A DNA stretch of 64,000 nucleotides from Jacaranda mimosifolia (GCA_018894105.1 CM032117.1:43386501-43450500), one strand, 5' to 3'; shown: positions 31,222 through 42,400, numbered from the stretch's first letter. Program-made: numbers and translations. Notes: generated from the sequence alone by a model not told the origin.

Positions 31222-31227
31222 AATAAA
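31222..31227 (+). terminator. poly(A) signal of the antisense gene
   Basis: AATAAA about 60 nt after the antisense stop codon on the + strand, before the tandem repeat array, giving the antisense unit its own 3' end signal. Confidence 0.55.
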
Positions 31228-31419
31228 ATTTGTTGCCCTTCATATGCCAGCTGTTCAATTTCGAACACTGTTTTTCTCCGTTGCAAGATAACTTGAACTT
31301 TGTCGCCATTTATGATTAGTAAAGTGTAAATGAATTTGTCGATGGGGCTCGACTTCGAGCCTTAGCGGCTTTTCTGCAAGTGTGACGTCGATTTTGCTAC
31401 CTTGCCTCAGGGGCTTCGA

Positions 31420-31775
31420 CACCAGTTTGTTAAGAATTTTCGTCGACTACAGGGTCGACTAAGGTGGTCGCGGCTCTTCGCCTTGACTTGATGAGATTTA
31501 AGCCTTTCGTCGACTACGGGGTCGACTAAAGGTCGCGGCTCTTGGCCTTGACTTGATGCGTTTAAGCCTTTGGTCGCAGCTCTTCGCCTTGACTTGATGA
31601 GATTTAAGCCTTTCGTCGACTACGAGGTTGACTAAGGTGGTCGCGGCTCTTCGCCTTGGCTGGATGAGATTTAAGCCTTTCGTCGATTACGAGGTCGACT
31701 AAGATGGTCGCGGCTCTTCATCTTGACTTGATGAGATTTAAGCCTTTCGTCGACTACGGGGTCGACTAAGGTTTC
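31420..31775. repeat. ~65-bp tandem repeat array between pol and the antisense gene
   Basis: About five imperfect copies of a unit containing GTCGCGGCTCTTCGCCTTG, GATTTAAGCCTTTCGTCG and CTACGGGGTCGACTAAGG. One copy is shortened (31525-31570). It is followed by a poly-T tract at 31797-31814. Tandem repeats at this place are typical of Tat elements and are a proposed source of new satellites. Confidence 0.85.
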
Positions 31776-31903
31776 ACTGCGGTTGTCTCGTGCTCTTTTT
31801 TTTTTTTTTTTTTTATGAATGATGGAACTTCATTGCTCTTTAATATGTACAAAGGATGCCAATGAACAGTTTATACAAAAAACTTTTTTAGATTTACCGC
31901 ATT

Positions 31904-33330
31904 CTACGGTCGAGGCAGCTCGCGACCTGCAGCATCCGCTAATCGATAGGCGTTGTGTTTAGACACTTTGATAACTGAGTACGGCCCTTCCCACTTCGGG
32001 TCAAGCTTGCCGACGGGCCTTGACAATTCCACTTTCTTTAAGACGAGATCACCCATCTTGAAATTTTGCCGACGCACCGATTTGTTATAGCGGTCCGCCA
32101 TCTTTAAGCGGTACCTCTGCATTCTGTTGTAAGCCGCTAGGCGCTTCTCGTCTATAGTTATTAGGTCCAGTGCCCTCTCCGATGTATTTGCTGTTGGATT
32201 GTAGTGGATCACTCTAGCGGTTTGCTGGATTAGTTCTGACGGGACCACTGCTTCGGATCCATAGACTAGGCTGTAAGGGGTTTGACCTGTGGCTGTTCGA
32301 GGGGTGGTTCTGTAGGCCCAGAGGACTCCCGGGAGGTCATTCGCCCAGCTGGTTCCCGTCCCCGCTATTTGACTCTTAATGTGATCGAGGACAGTCCTGT
32401 TGGTCACTTCGGTCTGTCTATTGGCTTGCGGATTTCCCACTGAAGTAAAATGCTGCGCAATGCCTAAGGTCTCGCACCATCTTCTTGTATTTTTGCTTTG
32501 GAATTGGGTGCCGTTATCTGAGATGAGGACTTTAGGCAGCTCGAAACGGCAAATAATATTCTTTCATATGAAACTCTTGATGGCCGCATTAGTGATCTTC
32601 GAGACTGCTTCAGCTTCCACCCATTTTGTGAAGTACTCAACGGCCACTATGATAAACTTCTGTTGGCCGGTGGTCTTTGGGAGCGCGCCGACTATGTCTA
32701 TGGCCCACTGATCAAATGGCCAAGCGATATCAACATTTGTCATTGGTGCGGTTGGTTGGTGTTGGATGTTCGAATGTACCTGACAAGATGGGCATTTCCT
32801 AGCAAAGTCAACAGAATCCTTCAACAAAGTGGGCTAGAAATACCCATATCGTGTGATCTTATGTGCCATGGACCAGCCTCCCGAGTGGTTTCCGCAGATG
32901 CCTGCATGTATTTCCTGCAGCATTTCCTTCGCCTGTTCGGGATTTAAACATCTCAGCGGCGGTCCTGCGATTGATCTTCTGTACAACTGTCCGTGATCGT
33001 CCAGTGCATATTTGGGTGCCAAACCCTTCAGTTTACGAGCTTGCTTCTCATCATCGGGTAAGGTACCATGGCTCAAATAAAGCTTGATCAGGTGCTGCCA
33101 AGAATGTGTTGCGTCTTCGAGGCACCCGACCCAACCTGGGTCGGGGGCCGAGATGCAAGGCTGGTGGGAGACAAGAATTGTTATGGTTCTTTCTCTTGTG
33201 CCTTTCGTCGAGCTTGCCAGCTTGGAAAGTGCGTCTGCTCGCGCTTTTTCTGATCGTGGAACTTGGCTTAATGAAAAATCTCGTAACCTCTGCCGTAGCT
33301 GTCGGACTTCCGCGAGATATTGTGCCATTT
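31904..33330 (-). pseudogene. Ty3 integrase remnant
   Basis: Encodes, in order, the H2C2 zinc-binding module (HAGICGNHSG ... CPSCQVH), the catalytic core (first Asp in WAIDIVGAL, second in LISDNGTQF, Glu in QTEVTNR) and a C-terminal GKLDPKWEGPY module. The frame is interrupted by TAG at 32834-32836 (where the family has Trp), TGA at 32564-32566 (Trp) and ends early at TAG 31904-31906 (Trp). In the core, QAN is followed by Arg rather than the usual Gly. Its role was to insert the cDNA; this copy cannot make the full protein. Confidence 0.85.
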
Positions 33331-33651
33331 TATGTTATCTCACGTCGAAGTTACCTTCGATCTGCTCTGCGACCAACTGTGAGTCAGTAAAGGCCGTTAT
33401 CTTATCGACCCCACGGTCTATGGCCATGCGCATTCCTGCAATGAGTGCCTCATATTCAACTTCATTATTATTGACCGGGAAGTCGAGTTTGATCGCAAAA
33501 TCATAGTCTTAAGGCAGCGGGGATCGGAGGGATACGCCTATTTCTCCTCCAGTAGATGTCGCGGACCCGTCAACATATAGGGTCCACCAAGGTGAGTCTT
33601 CCATCTCTTGAACCGGGAGGTCGACTCTCCGAGGATGAAGTCCGCTGGCAC
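33331..33651 (-). pseudogene. archaeal-type second RNase H (Tat hallmark), broken
   Basis: Starts with WTLYVDGSA and continues through FAIKLDFPVNNNEVEYEALIAG and TDSQLV (read in parts), the RVT_3-type RNase H that Tat elements carry between the normal RNase H and integrase. In-frame stops occur at 33509-33511 (TAA) and 33335-33337 (TAA), and the upstream frame is closed by TAG at 33652-33654. Confidence 0.8.
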
Positions 33652-35229
33652 CTAAGCTTTTATTACTGCTCGGGGTTGGAATTGGATGTCGAATTCCCCC
33701 AGTTCGATGGCCCATTTCGTTAGTTGACCTGAAGTGTCTGGTTTCGACAACACCTGTTTTAGCGGCTGGTTCGTTAGTACCACAACTGTATGGGATTGAA
33801 AATAGGGCCGCAGTTTTCTTGCCGATGTGACTAAGGCCAGGGCAAACTTCTCGATCTCCAAATAGTTATGTTCGGGCCCCTGAAGGGCCTTGCTGCAATA
33901 GTAAATGGGACAAGGGTTCCCAGCTCTCATCGTTGTTAACACTGAACTGATTGAAGCGGAAGAGACTGCCAGATATATCTGTGAGATTTCCCCAATCTCA
34001 GGCTTGGCGAGGAAAGGTGGCGAAGAGAGGTGTTGCTTGAGGTCGACCAGAGCTTGGTCACACTGTTCGTCCCATTTGAATCCTGATTTCTTTGTGTTTC
34101 TCAAGATTTTGAAGAAGGGTAGGCTCTTGTCTGCCAGCCTAGCTATGAACCTGCCCAAGGCAATAATTCTGCCCACAAGGCGTTGAACTTCCCGAATGGT
34201 GCGCGGTGGAACAATATCTAGAACTACTTGAATTTTCTGTGGGTTGGCCTCGATACCTCTCTAACTGACCATATATCCTAGGAATTTTCCTCCTCGAACC
34301 CCGAATGTGCATTTGTTAGGATTGAGCTTCATACCGAAAGCTCTCAGAATGGAAAATGTGTGGCTCAGGTCGACCAAGTGGCTTTCTGCTTTCTTTGTTT
34401 TCACAATCATGTCATCGACGTAAACCTCCATTGATTTCCCAATTTCATTCTTGAACATGAAGTTAACTAATCTTTGGTAAGTTCCGCCAGCATTCTTAAG
34501 TCCAAACGGCATAACCAAAAAGCAATATACCCCATTGGGGACGACAAAAGCAGTTTTATCCCTGTCCTCAGGTGCCATGAATATTTGGTAGTCACCTTGA
34601 AATGCATCCATCATGCTAAGCAATTCGCAACCAGCCGTGGAGTCAACAAGTAAATCAATACGAGGCAAGGGGTAAGGATCTTTAGGACATGCTTTATTCA
34701 AATCTGTGAAATCATTACACATCCTCCATTTCCCCTCGTTCTTGGGAACAAGGACTATATTACAAAGCCAAGAAGGATATTGGATTTCTACAATATAACC
34801 AGCCTCTAGAAGTTTGCTAACCTCTTCCTCGATGATCTGCGTCCGCTCAGCATTGAAAGTTCTCTTCTTCTGTCGGATTGGCTTGTGGGCAGGGTCCACG
34901 TTGAGCCTGTGGACGATGATGTTGGGGTCGATGCCCTGTAGATCGGCAGCTTTCCAGGCAAAGACATCAATATTACGTCGGAGGAAGTCGACCATGAGGC
35001 ACTCTAGTCGATCCCCCATATCAGCTCTGATCTTTGTTGTCTTGTCGGGGTTCCCTGGTTCGAGCTCAATTATTTTGAATTCTCCTGTGGGCTCGACCCT
35101 GGTGTCCTCCAACTTCCTCTTTTTCGATGAGGGTCCCTCATCGGGTTTGGCTACAGAGGTGTCCCCTGAGGGCTTCAATTCTGGCCTCTTTTTCTGCCCG
35201 CTGGAATCCACCGAAATTGTGTTGCAACG
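33652..35229 (-). pseudogene. Ty3 reverse transcriptase and RNase H, broken
   Basis: RT motifs occur in order: KNEGKWRMCNDFTDLNKACP, PLPRID, MPFGLKNAGGTYQR and the catalytic YVDDM at 34409-34423. After FLGYMVS a TAG at 34261-34263 replaces an expected Gln codon. The same frame then continues into the RNase H module (DEQCDQALVDLKQHL, LTNQPL, KWAIELGEFD) up to TAG 33652-33654, again at an expected Gln. Apart from these stops the reading is largely intact, so decay is mild. Confidence 0.88.
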
Positions 35230-35808
35230 CTAGGCATCTTTGATATTGCATAAAAGCTCACCAACTCCGGCGGGGGTCGGGAACTTTATTTTCATGTGGT
35301 ATGTAGATGCGATGGTTCTGAAGTCATTCAAGGCTGGTCGACCAACAATAGCATTGTAAGCAAAGGGGGCATCGACCACTAAGTAGTTGATCATCAAAGT
35401 TTGGCTGCGATGTCCCTGCCCGAATGTAGTGGATAGGCTAATCGACCCTTCTGGTATAATTTCTGATCCTCCAAATCTGACTAAGGGAGTTCTGATTGGG
35501 TCAAATTTCAGTTTGCCCAGGTTCATTCTGTTCAGGGTCAACAAGAATATGATGTTTGCCGAGCTGCCGTTGTCGACTAGCACTTTTCTCACCTCGAAGT
35601 TGGCGATTTCAATGGCGACCACCATTGGGCAGTCGAGCTTCCTATTTGCAGCATGCCCCTCGAGGTGTTCTGAATCTGCATCAGTAAAAGTGATCGGCTC
35701 GGTGCTAGTTGTCAACTGGAACACTATTTCGACCTTTGAAGGTTTGGTCGAGTCAAGTTGCCGCTGGGTTTGCTTCCTTGCGTTCTGGGAGTCTCCTCCT
35801 GCAGGCCC
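35230..35808 (-). pseudogene. Ty3 aspartic protease region, broken
   Basis: Contains KVLVDNGSSANII, where the active-site motif of related retropepsins is usually D-x-G-S-S, and the flap and C-terminal strand motifs LVVDAPFAYNAIVGRP. TAG at 35809-35811 separates it from gag and TAG at 35230-35232 from RT. An old relative at about 45070-45130 has the same LVVDG-FAYN-IVGRP signature. Confidence 0.82.
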
Positions 35809-37415
35809 CTAGGCAATCGTGTTGATGACACCTCGAATGGGCGGGTGGGTTTCATGGGCTGGTTTCTTTCCTTTGTCTTGCCGCCACGGGCTGACCGACC
35901 TTTCTCTACGGGGAGTCCGGTCGGTCGCCCCCTCTTCTCGTCGGGCTCTTTCCTCGATAAACTTTTTCAAATGCCCCTGCCTAATCAGCCTCTCGATCTC
36001 GTCTTTCAAATTGAAGCAGTCTTCCGTGTCGTGCCCTTTTTGCTTATGAAAATGGCAATACTTTCCGGAGTTCTTCATAGCCTCAGTTTCTGTGATTTTT
36101 CGAGGCTTTTTAAGCAGGTTGTCATGCTGTATGGCAAAGAGTACTTCCTTTCTCGGCCTGGAGAGTGGGGTGTAGTCATGGAAACGTTTGATTGGGGAGC
36201 GGCGTCCCTCCTTGTTCTGCTTCTTCTCTTTCTCCTTGCCTTTTTTCCTGTCGGCCTCTATGCTGCCATATTTCATTTTGTTCATCTCCTCTTGAGTCAT
36301 GTACCTCTCGGCGAGGTCGAGGAGCTCCTCCATTGTTCTTGGCTGCGCGCGGACCAAAGCATTGGCGCACTCCTTGTGCCTTAGTCCCAGAAACAGCACA
36401 TCGATCAAAAATTCTATCATTGGGTTGTCTATCTTCGACACCTCGGTGTTGAACCTGGTGAAGAAATCCCATAAAGACTCGCCCTTAACTTGTTTTACTG
36501 TATGCAGGTGGGTGTGCGGTAGCTTCGCCTTCCTCCTGTTGGCGAACTGGTGCAAAAACTTGTCACATAACTGGTTGTATGAGAAAATGGATGCCGGTTC
36601 CAACTTCACGAACCAGTCTAGGGCCACGCCCTGGAAAGTGGTTACGAGCATTTTTGCATGTATATACTCGTTGTGCCCATGCAACTGCATCATATGCTCA
36701 AACTACATCAGATGCTCATTAGGGCCGTGGAACTGTCATACCTCGGGAGCCCGGTGGGGATCTTCACATCAATGGCAATGCGCTCATCGATGATTTCCTG
36801 GACAAAAAGGGAGTCACGTTCCCTCCGAAATCTTGAAGGCATCTCCGGTTGCATGGTCCTGTCAGCATTCCTCTTCGAAAGTTCCTCCTGGCGCTTATTC
36901 AGCTGTTGCACCTGGTGAGAGACTTCTTCCCACTCTTGCTGGTCCTGGTTTTGTCTGCCTCTGGAACGCCTGGCCCTATCACGCTGCGGGGCTCGAAGGG
37001 GCCGAACGTCGTGGTCTACGGAGTCTGCTACCTCCTCCCTCGGCGGTGGGCGGGCTGCCTCCCTTGGAAAATGGCCCGGGCTTTCTTCTCTCCGGGATGG
37101 ACGTCTAGAGGACTCCGGTATCTGTGCGTACTCTTCTAGTCGTGCCCTTTTCGGGCCTGCTGGCTGAGGTGTGGCACTGGCCGCCGGCCCCGGTTGCACA
37201 GCATGTCTATTTAGTGCGGCCGAGAGCTGGGCAGAAATCTGCGCTGAGATTTGCTCGCTGATGAGTTGCATCAGCTGAGGCATTGTGAGAGTGACCATAG
37301 GTTCCGGCTGCATACTGGGTGCTTGCTCGTCTTGTCCTCGGTTCTGGCGGGGGGCGGGAGAGCTAGATCTCCGGTTCTCCTCCCTCCCGGATGGGGCTCG
37401 CCTAGTGTTCACCAT
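35809..37415 (-). pseudogene. Ty3 gag, broken
   Basis: Starts at the ATG 37413-37415, 40 nt inside the 5' LTR boundary. A charged N-terminal region with a short amphipathic stretch (ISEQISAQISAQLSAAL) precedes the retrotransposon gag domain (WFVKLEPASIFSYNQLCDKF). A variant zinc knuckle, CHFHKQKGHDTEDC, lies near the C-terminus. A 1-bp deletion near 36724 shifts the frame, and a TAG at 36703-36705 follows in the downstream frame, so the gag domain is cut from the N-terminus. Long + strand ORFs opposite gag are shadows. Confidence 0.87.
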
Positions 37416-37435
37416 TTTCGATAGAGGATTCCTCT

Positions 37436-37453
37436 TTCCCACAGACGGTGCCA
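37436..37453 (-). other. primer binding site of the Ty3 element
   Basis: Two bases inside the 5' LTR the - strand reads TGGCACCGTCTGTGGGAA. It begins with TGG, as needed to pair with a tRNA CCA end. The older Tat element has the equivalent TGGCGTCGTCTGTAGGAA at 43052-43069. I did not identify the tRNA. Confidence 0.75.
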
Positions 37454-37455
37454 AA

Positions 37456-38119
37456 TGATGAGGGTTCGATTTTGATTACGGATATGGATCCAGGTATGAA
37501 TCACGATCCGGTGTATTGATCTTCTGGATTGATTTGGGATTGGAATCCTACAATCACAGTAAACGTTAGGCTCGCTGAGTGGCCCTCGGTTTTGGCCCTC
37601 CGACGCTCAAGTCAGTATATATTCAACCTCTTTAATCGAGCAGCGGAATGTATGGACTTTTTAGTGTATGAGTGCATATCCGTGAGAGGCAAAGTTGAGG
37701 GTTTTTTATATTCTCCCCCTTGTAGGAAATGTCAGGGAAGCCCTTGGCTTACCTAGGGACCTCTAGCCTCTTACCGGGGGTAATTGGTCAATTCCCTCGT
37801 TTGAATATTGCCAGCTGGATGTCCTTTATGCTTTAGGACAAGATGGTACACTGTTGTGGCGTCTGCTGTGTCAGACGGTGAGGGGAGGGCATGCGCCATT
37901 AATGCGGAGGCGTGCTGCCAGTCAACGCATTTAATGCGGTGGCAGAGTACTATGCAGGGCTCGACTTGCGAATCGACGAGAATAGGGGTCGATAATGGTC
38001 GATCGGCTCCGAGGGCCATGGAGCGCCTTGTGGATTGGTCGAACAGGGTCGACGAGTCGCTTGGGTCCTGGGCCGTTGATTGGGTGTTGGGCCTCGCCGA
38101 TTTGGGCCATCCTATATCA
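37456..38119 (-). repeat. 5' LTR (right), 664 bp
   Basis: Pairs with 27637-28310. It has TG...CA ends and lies next to the PBS on the inner side and the AAATG duplication on the outer side. It probably holds the promoter for gag-pol transcription toward lower coordinates. Confidence 0.93.
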
Positions 38120-38124
38120 AAATG
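38120..38124. repeat. right target-site duplication AAATG
   Basis: Identical to 27632-27636 and abuts the right LTR. Confidence 0.9.
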
Positions 38125-39543
38125 GTTGAACATAGTTGATTTCTTATTACTCTTTAAACATTAATTTAAATAGTTTAACGTATTTATTTATTATTGTCAT
38201 ATGTTAAAAGTGTAAGTATGAGTAGGTATAAATAAATCTACCAACTTAATTTGAAAATTTTCTCTCCACTTTAATGATCTAATGGTTTTTTTTTTTTTCA
38301 TATATAGTTTTCAAGAAATTATAAGAAATCCATATTTATGTTTTCAATATCACGAATTGAAACAAATAAAAAAAGTTAATAATAACGATGGTAATAGAAA
38401 AATAATTGATACTCTTCCTGAATGCTATGAGTTCAAATCATCAATTGAATTTTTTTTATGTGGAAGTGTATTGTAAAACTAAGTCAATAAGATATTTAAA
38501 TAACTACATCTATTAAGGCTAAAAAATATAAAAGGATTGAAGAAATATGAGTACGTATACAATTAGCGTTAAGATATTAACTTGAGTGCATTATTTTTTG
38601 TGAAAATTTGGTGATGATGATTAGTATGTAGCAAAGATGTAGCATAGAAAGTTTATAGTTATGGATTTATTATATTTGATAAATAAGAATAAATAAATAT
38701 ATTCTTCTAATGGCCTCAATTGAGACGACTTGTTTTCTTTTCACCTCTAAATAAACTTTTCAAATATATTAAAATTCGAACCAAATTTCAATGAAATTAA
38801 GTTTTGCTTTTTATAAAAAATCATACACTCGCGGCTCACCTTTTATTTATAATTTTCTTTTGCATATTTCTCCAACTATGCGATTGAATATTGTAATTGT
38901 TGTTTTAGTTATACAATACATAAAAATTATGATATAATATCTATATAAGGAAACACCTGGATATTAAAATTAATTAATTTGATAAGCCCAGTTGAATTGT
39001 GATGATTGAATGAGTGACAAAAAAATAATTGATGACTAATTAGTGATCGAATTAGTAATTAAAATAAAAATCACACTAATTATTAGCGATTGAGTAATAA
39101 CTACATTTAAATGGTCATTATGCTGTCATTAAATTGAATAATCAATTAAATATGCAATTTTTATAACGTCTATGCTTTCTAATGTGCGGGTGAGGTCCGA
39201 CAAGCTAACGTGAAATTAACGAAATATAGTCCATCGACAATTAACTGATCAGGTTAAATTCAGTTCAATTTTCTTACGGCCACTTGATAAAGAAAATGAT
39301 GAGAAGATTAGGCAAAGACTTCTTTAAGTGGATTACAGTTATATATATATATATATGCATTAGAAATAATGGCTGATAAGACAACATCGAATATTGATCC
39401 TTCACATGCCCATGGGGATGATGTATGATGTTGATGTTGATGTTGATCAAATCATGTGAGCTGCTGAAAATATTTGCCATTTTCTCAGCCCTTTGTTTTC
39501 TTGAGTGGCGGAAAACTAATCCCACAATTTGCACAACTTGCAC
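38125..39543. other. AT-rich noncoding DNA
   Basis: No gene seen. The first ~35 bp continue the host repeat interrupted by the Ty3 insertion. Around 39000-39160 motifs of the type ATTAGTGATCGAATTAG recur, reminiscent of CACTA subterminal repeats, but no CACTA tip is present. An (AT)n run lies near 39341-39356. Confidence 0.45.

Positions 39544-39596
<53 letters not shown>
39544..39596. repeat. compound (CT)n(CA)n microsatellite
   Basis: About nine CT units pass directly into about eighteen CA units. It abuts the duplicated segment that begins at about 39597. Confidence 0.95.
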
Positions 39597-39598
<2 letters not shown>

Positions 39599-39720
39599 AT
39601 CTCACCGGGCCGCTTGTATTGCTACCAGATTTTCCATCTTCAAAACAGAATTTAATTTCTCAAGTTGCTCCTTATCTTTTAATTTGCCTGCATTTTTTTC
39701 TCTACAGTTAGGCAGGCTTG
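39597..39720 (+). repeat. duplicated segment, intact copy
   Basis: Contains GCCGCTTGTATTGCTACCAG followed by a CT/AT-rich stretch ending near TTAGGCAGGCTT. A second copy is found split at 40042-40075 and 40981-41075. No coding potential. Confidence 0.75.
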
Positions 39721-40041
39721 ATAAATTACAATTGCAGGGCACTATGCATATTCAAAAATTTATATATCATTCGCATTTGGGTCTATTTATATAAAATATT
39801 ATCTACATCCATTCAATAGATCTTATTTGTATTTGATTAACAGATATTTGATTGTAAATAAATACGAATATGACAAATGCATATTTGGTCTGTTTAATAC
39901 CTACTCTAAATACATATTTGTTGGATATATCCATTTACATATTTAATTTTTCATAATTAATTAATTATATTCATTATTCATATCCAATAAATAATATTTT
40001 AAAAAATTATTATGTACAATATATTCTAATTTGGTCTAATA

Positions 40042-41075
40042 TGACCTCACTAGGCCGCTTGTATTGCTACCAGATAAGGCTATCAGTCAGATTCAGATTG
40101 GATCATATTATATTCGAATATGAATTTGAAAGTATCATGCCATATTCAAATCCGATCTAAGATTTTATAGGATTTGTAGTTGATATAACCATATCTGAAT
40201 CTATATAAAAATCGAATATCCGTCGGATATCCCAAAAAATCCTAATCCGAATACTCCCAACATCATCATATATTTATTATTTTTCAAAAAAATTTAGCAG
40301 AATCTAAATTCAAAACAGTTTTCCTTGAAAAAAATACACAACATATTAGTGAATAAATTTTCAAGTCTATTGATCACTTAGAAGCAATAATAGAATCTAA
40401 TTTAATTACATTCATTTACCATATTATTGTATTTTAGGTTATGTTGCTGATAATAGTATTTATTTGGTATTATAAATATATAGTTATACTCGATTCGTTA
40501 ATAAACTAATTATAGACTCAAAGTTTTATAAAAAAGAAACTTATTTTGATCTAATCGAGATTTGCATTGCATTCTTACCATATCATGGCATTCCACTCCT
40601 ACTCATTATTCTTTCCGCATTATTTTCTGTTATAAAAATAGAGAAACAAATAATGTAGTTATGATGCAAATAAGCTCGAAATCTAATAATTTATATGAAA
40701 AATATTTGATTTGATATATTACATAGGAGTTCATTACTCCCTGCATCCAAATATCCACTTTGGCATTGGTGTGTGCATATATATAATACTATATATATAA
40801 TACTAAATATATTTAGATTCGAATTATTAATGAATTAAATTGAGATATATCCATATTCGTTCCATTTATTTAGGATTACAAACTTTTTTAATCGGATCTT
40901 ATCCGTGAATCTTTTATCGGTTAAAGATCCTAAATAATCGGATCAAATTCAAATTAAAATCTACTCAATTGACATCCATACTACCAGATATTCCATGTTC
41001 AAACCTGAATTTCTCAGGTTGCTCCTTATCTCTTAATTTGCTTGTATTTTTCTCTACATTTAGGCAGACTTTAAT
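40042..41075 (+). repeat. duplicated segment, second copy, split by an insertion
   Basis: The first part (40042-40075) matches the start of 39597-39720, and the second part (40981-41075) matches its remainder through TTAGGCAGACTT. The 905 bp between them are the inserted element at 40076-40980. Confidence 0.7.
40076..40980. mobile_element. non-autonomous DNA transposon (905 bp)
   Basis: Flanked on both sides by CTACCAGAT (40067-40075 and 40981-40989). The uninterrupted copy at 39597 shows that site only once. The ends are weakly inverted: left AAGGCTATCAGTCAG, right reversed TATGGATGTCAATTG. The duplication is 8 or 9 bp depending on where the end is set, so hAT (8) or Mutator-like (9) are both possible. 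The interior is AT-rich and non-coding. Confidence 0.7.
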
Positions 41076-42400
41076 AAGTTACATGTGCGTGGGCCTTATA
41101 TATGAAGTAGGTTTTTCATATATACAAATGAATAAAAAAAATTTAATTCAAAATTTATAAATTTTGAAATATGTATAACAAAGATAATAGTGAAAGAACG
41201 TACATTGATTCTTATATATTAAATATGACCTTACTATAATTTTTCACTGATATTTTACCGCCTAAAAGCAAATTAATATGGAAGAATACGTTTTATATTT
41301 TTATTAGTTCACATATAATATCTCGTGTTAATTAGAGTGTCCATAAATTGTTAAGTAACATATTTTCAAATTTATTATATAAATAGTGTATTCTTTTACT
41401 ATTAAGCTATTTAATACTTTAAATAAAATAATTAATATCTTATTGTACTTATTTGATAGGAACCCAATAATACTTCTTCTTCTAGAAGATTATACATGGT
41501 TTACCGTTTAAATGTTTCAATATCTTTTAATATTGAATAGCAACTTTAAATTTTTTAATACTTTACTTAATGACTTGAAGGATTGATGCCTAAATAGTGA
41601 TCTACTTTTTTTCTCTTTCATTTTCTTGGAATAGAGAGTAAGGAGAGAGTTTAAGAGGCAAATTTTATTTGTTGAATACGTGTTAGAAATTCTGTTAATT
41701 AAGGAAAACGGGCACTTTTCATTGGTGAAAAGAAATTCATTTACCATCAATATTGTGAATGTTCCCAGTCTTGTCAACAATTTCATCCTTTTTGTTTATC
41801 CTGAATATGATTTTGAATTATTTTTCCAAACTCATTTTACTAGGGAGGAATTGAACTAATGAAAAATCTACTGATCGACGGGAACTATAATGAAAACATT
41901 TTTACATTAAAAAAGAGAAAAAATCCACTATATCACTTCAACTCCACTTCTACCTACTTAGATGATTTATTACCATTTGTCAGATCTTAGATAGCATAGG
42001 GAATCTATGTATTTTGGATAATCAAACAATTTGTGTCTTTTTTTATTTACCATTTGGAATTGGATATAATAGACTCTAATTGATTTAAGAACTTCTAAAT
42101 AATGTTAAATGCCTATATTTTTGCCTCCAAACTCAGTTTAATGTCTTCCAATCTAGCTTTATTAGATTATCAATAGTTTATCAAGGTGATTTTATGTATG
42201 AAAATCTTTATAATATAGTCTATCGTGAATGTGTGAATGGATTTTGAATATCTATCCCTTCATGTGAAGGTTAAAATAATCCTACTGGAATTTATTTGTG
42301 CAATTGTTTGATTTAACAATTCAGCAATATAACATTTTATGATTGCCAGTAATAATTATAATTCTTTCATATATAGTAATTGAAAATACAATAATTGTTA
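41076..42400. other. AT-rich noncoding DNA
   Basis: No gene, transposon end or notable repeat recognised. An 89-codon ORF on the - strand (41517-41786) shows no family resemblance and lies in low-complexity AT-rich sequence. Confidence 0.5.

Larger units (their letters stand above)
27637..38119 (-). mobile_element. complete Tat-lineage Ty3/Gypsy retrotransposon (10.48 kb)
   Basis: A full element in - orientation: 5' LTR 37456-38119, PBS, gag, protease, RT, RNase H, second (archaeal-like) RNase H, integrase, tandem repeat array, antisense gene on the + strand, PPT, 3' LTR 27637-28310. Perfect 5-bp target duplications AAATG flank it. The second RNase H and the antisense ORF are hallmarks of the plant Tat lineage (Ogre/Retand relatives). 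By eye the LTRs differ by about 29 substitutions, mostly transitions, plus small indels over ~664 bp (~4.4%). gag-pol carries ten in-frame stops and at least one frameshift, so the copy is not autonomous. Confidence 0.93.

Noticed and set aside
31420..31775. Regular repeats considered as a CRISPR-like array
   Set aside because: Units are contiguous with no unique spacers, and the context is a plant retrotransposon.
35758..36384. 208-codon + strand ORF opposite gag
   Set aside because: It is the complement of a clearly recognised gag frame and has low-complexity Leu/Phe/Ser composition, so it is a shadow.
39000..39170. Possible CACTA subterminal motifs (ATTAGTGATCGAATTAG type)
   Set aside because: No CACTA tip, no inverted partner and AT-rich background; not enough to call an element.
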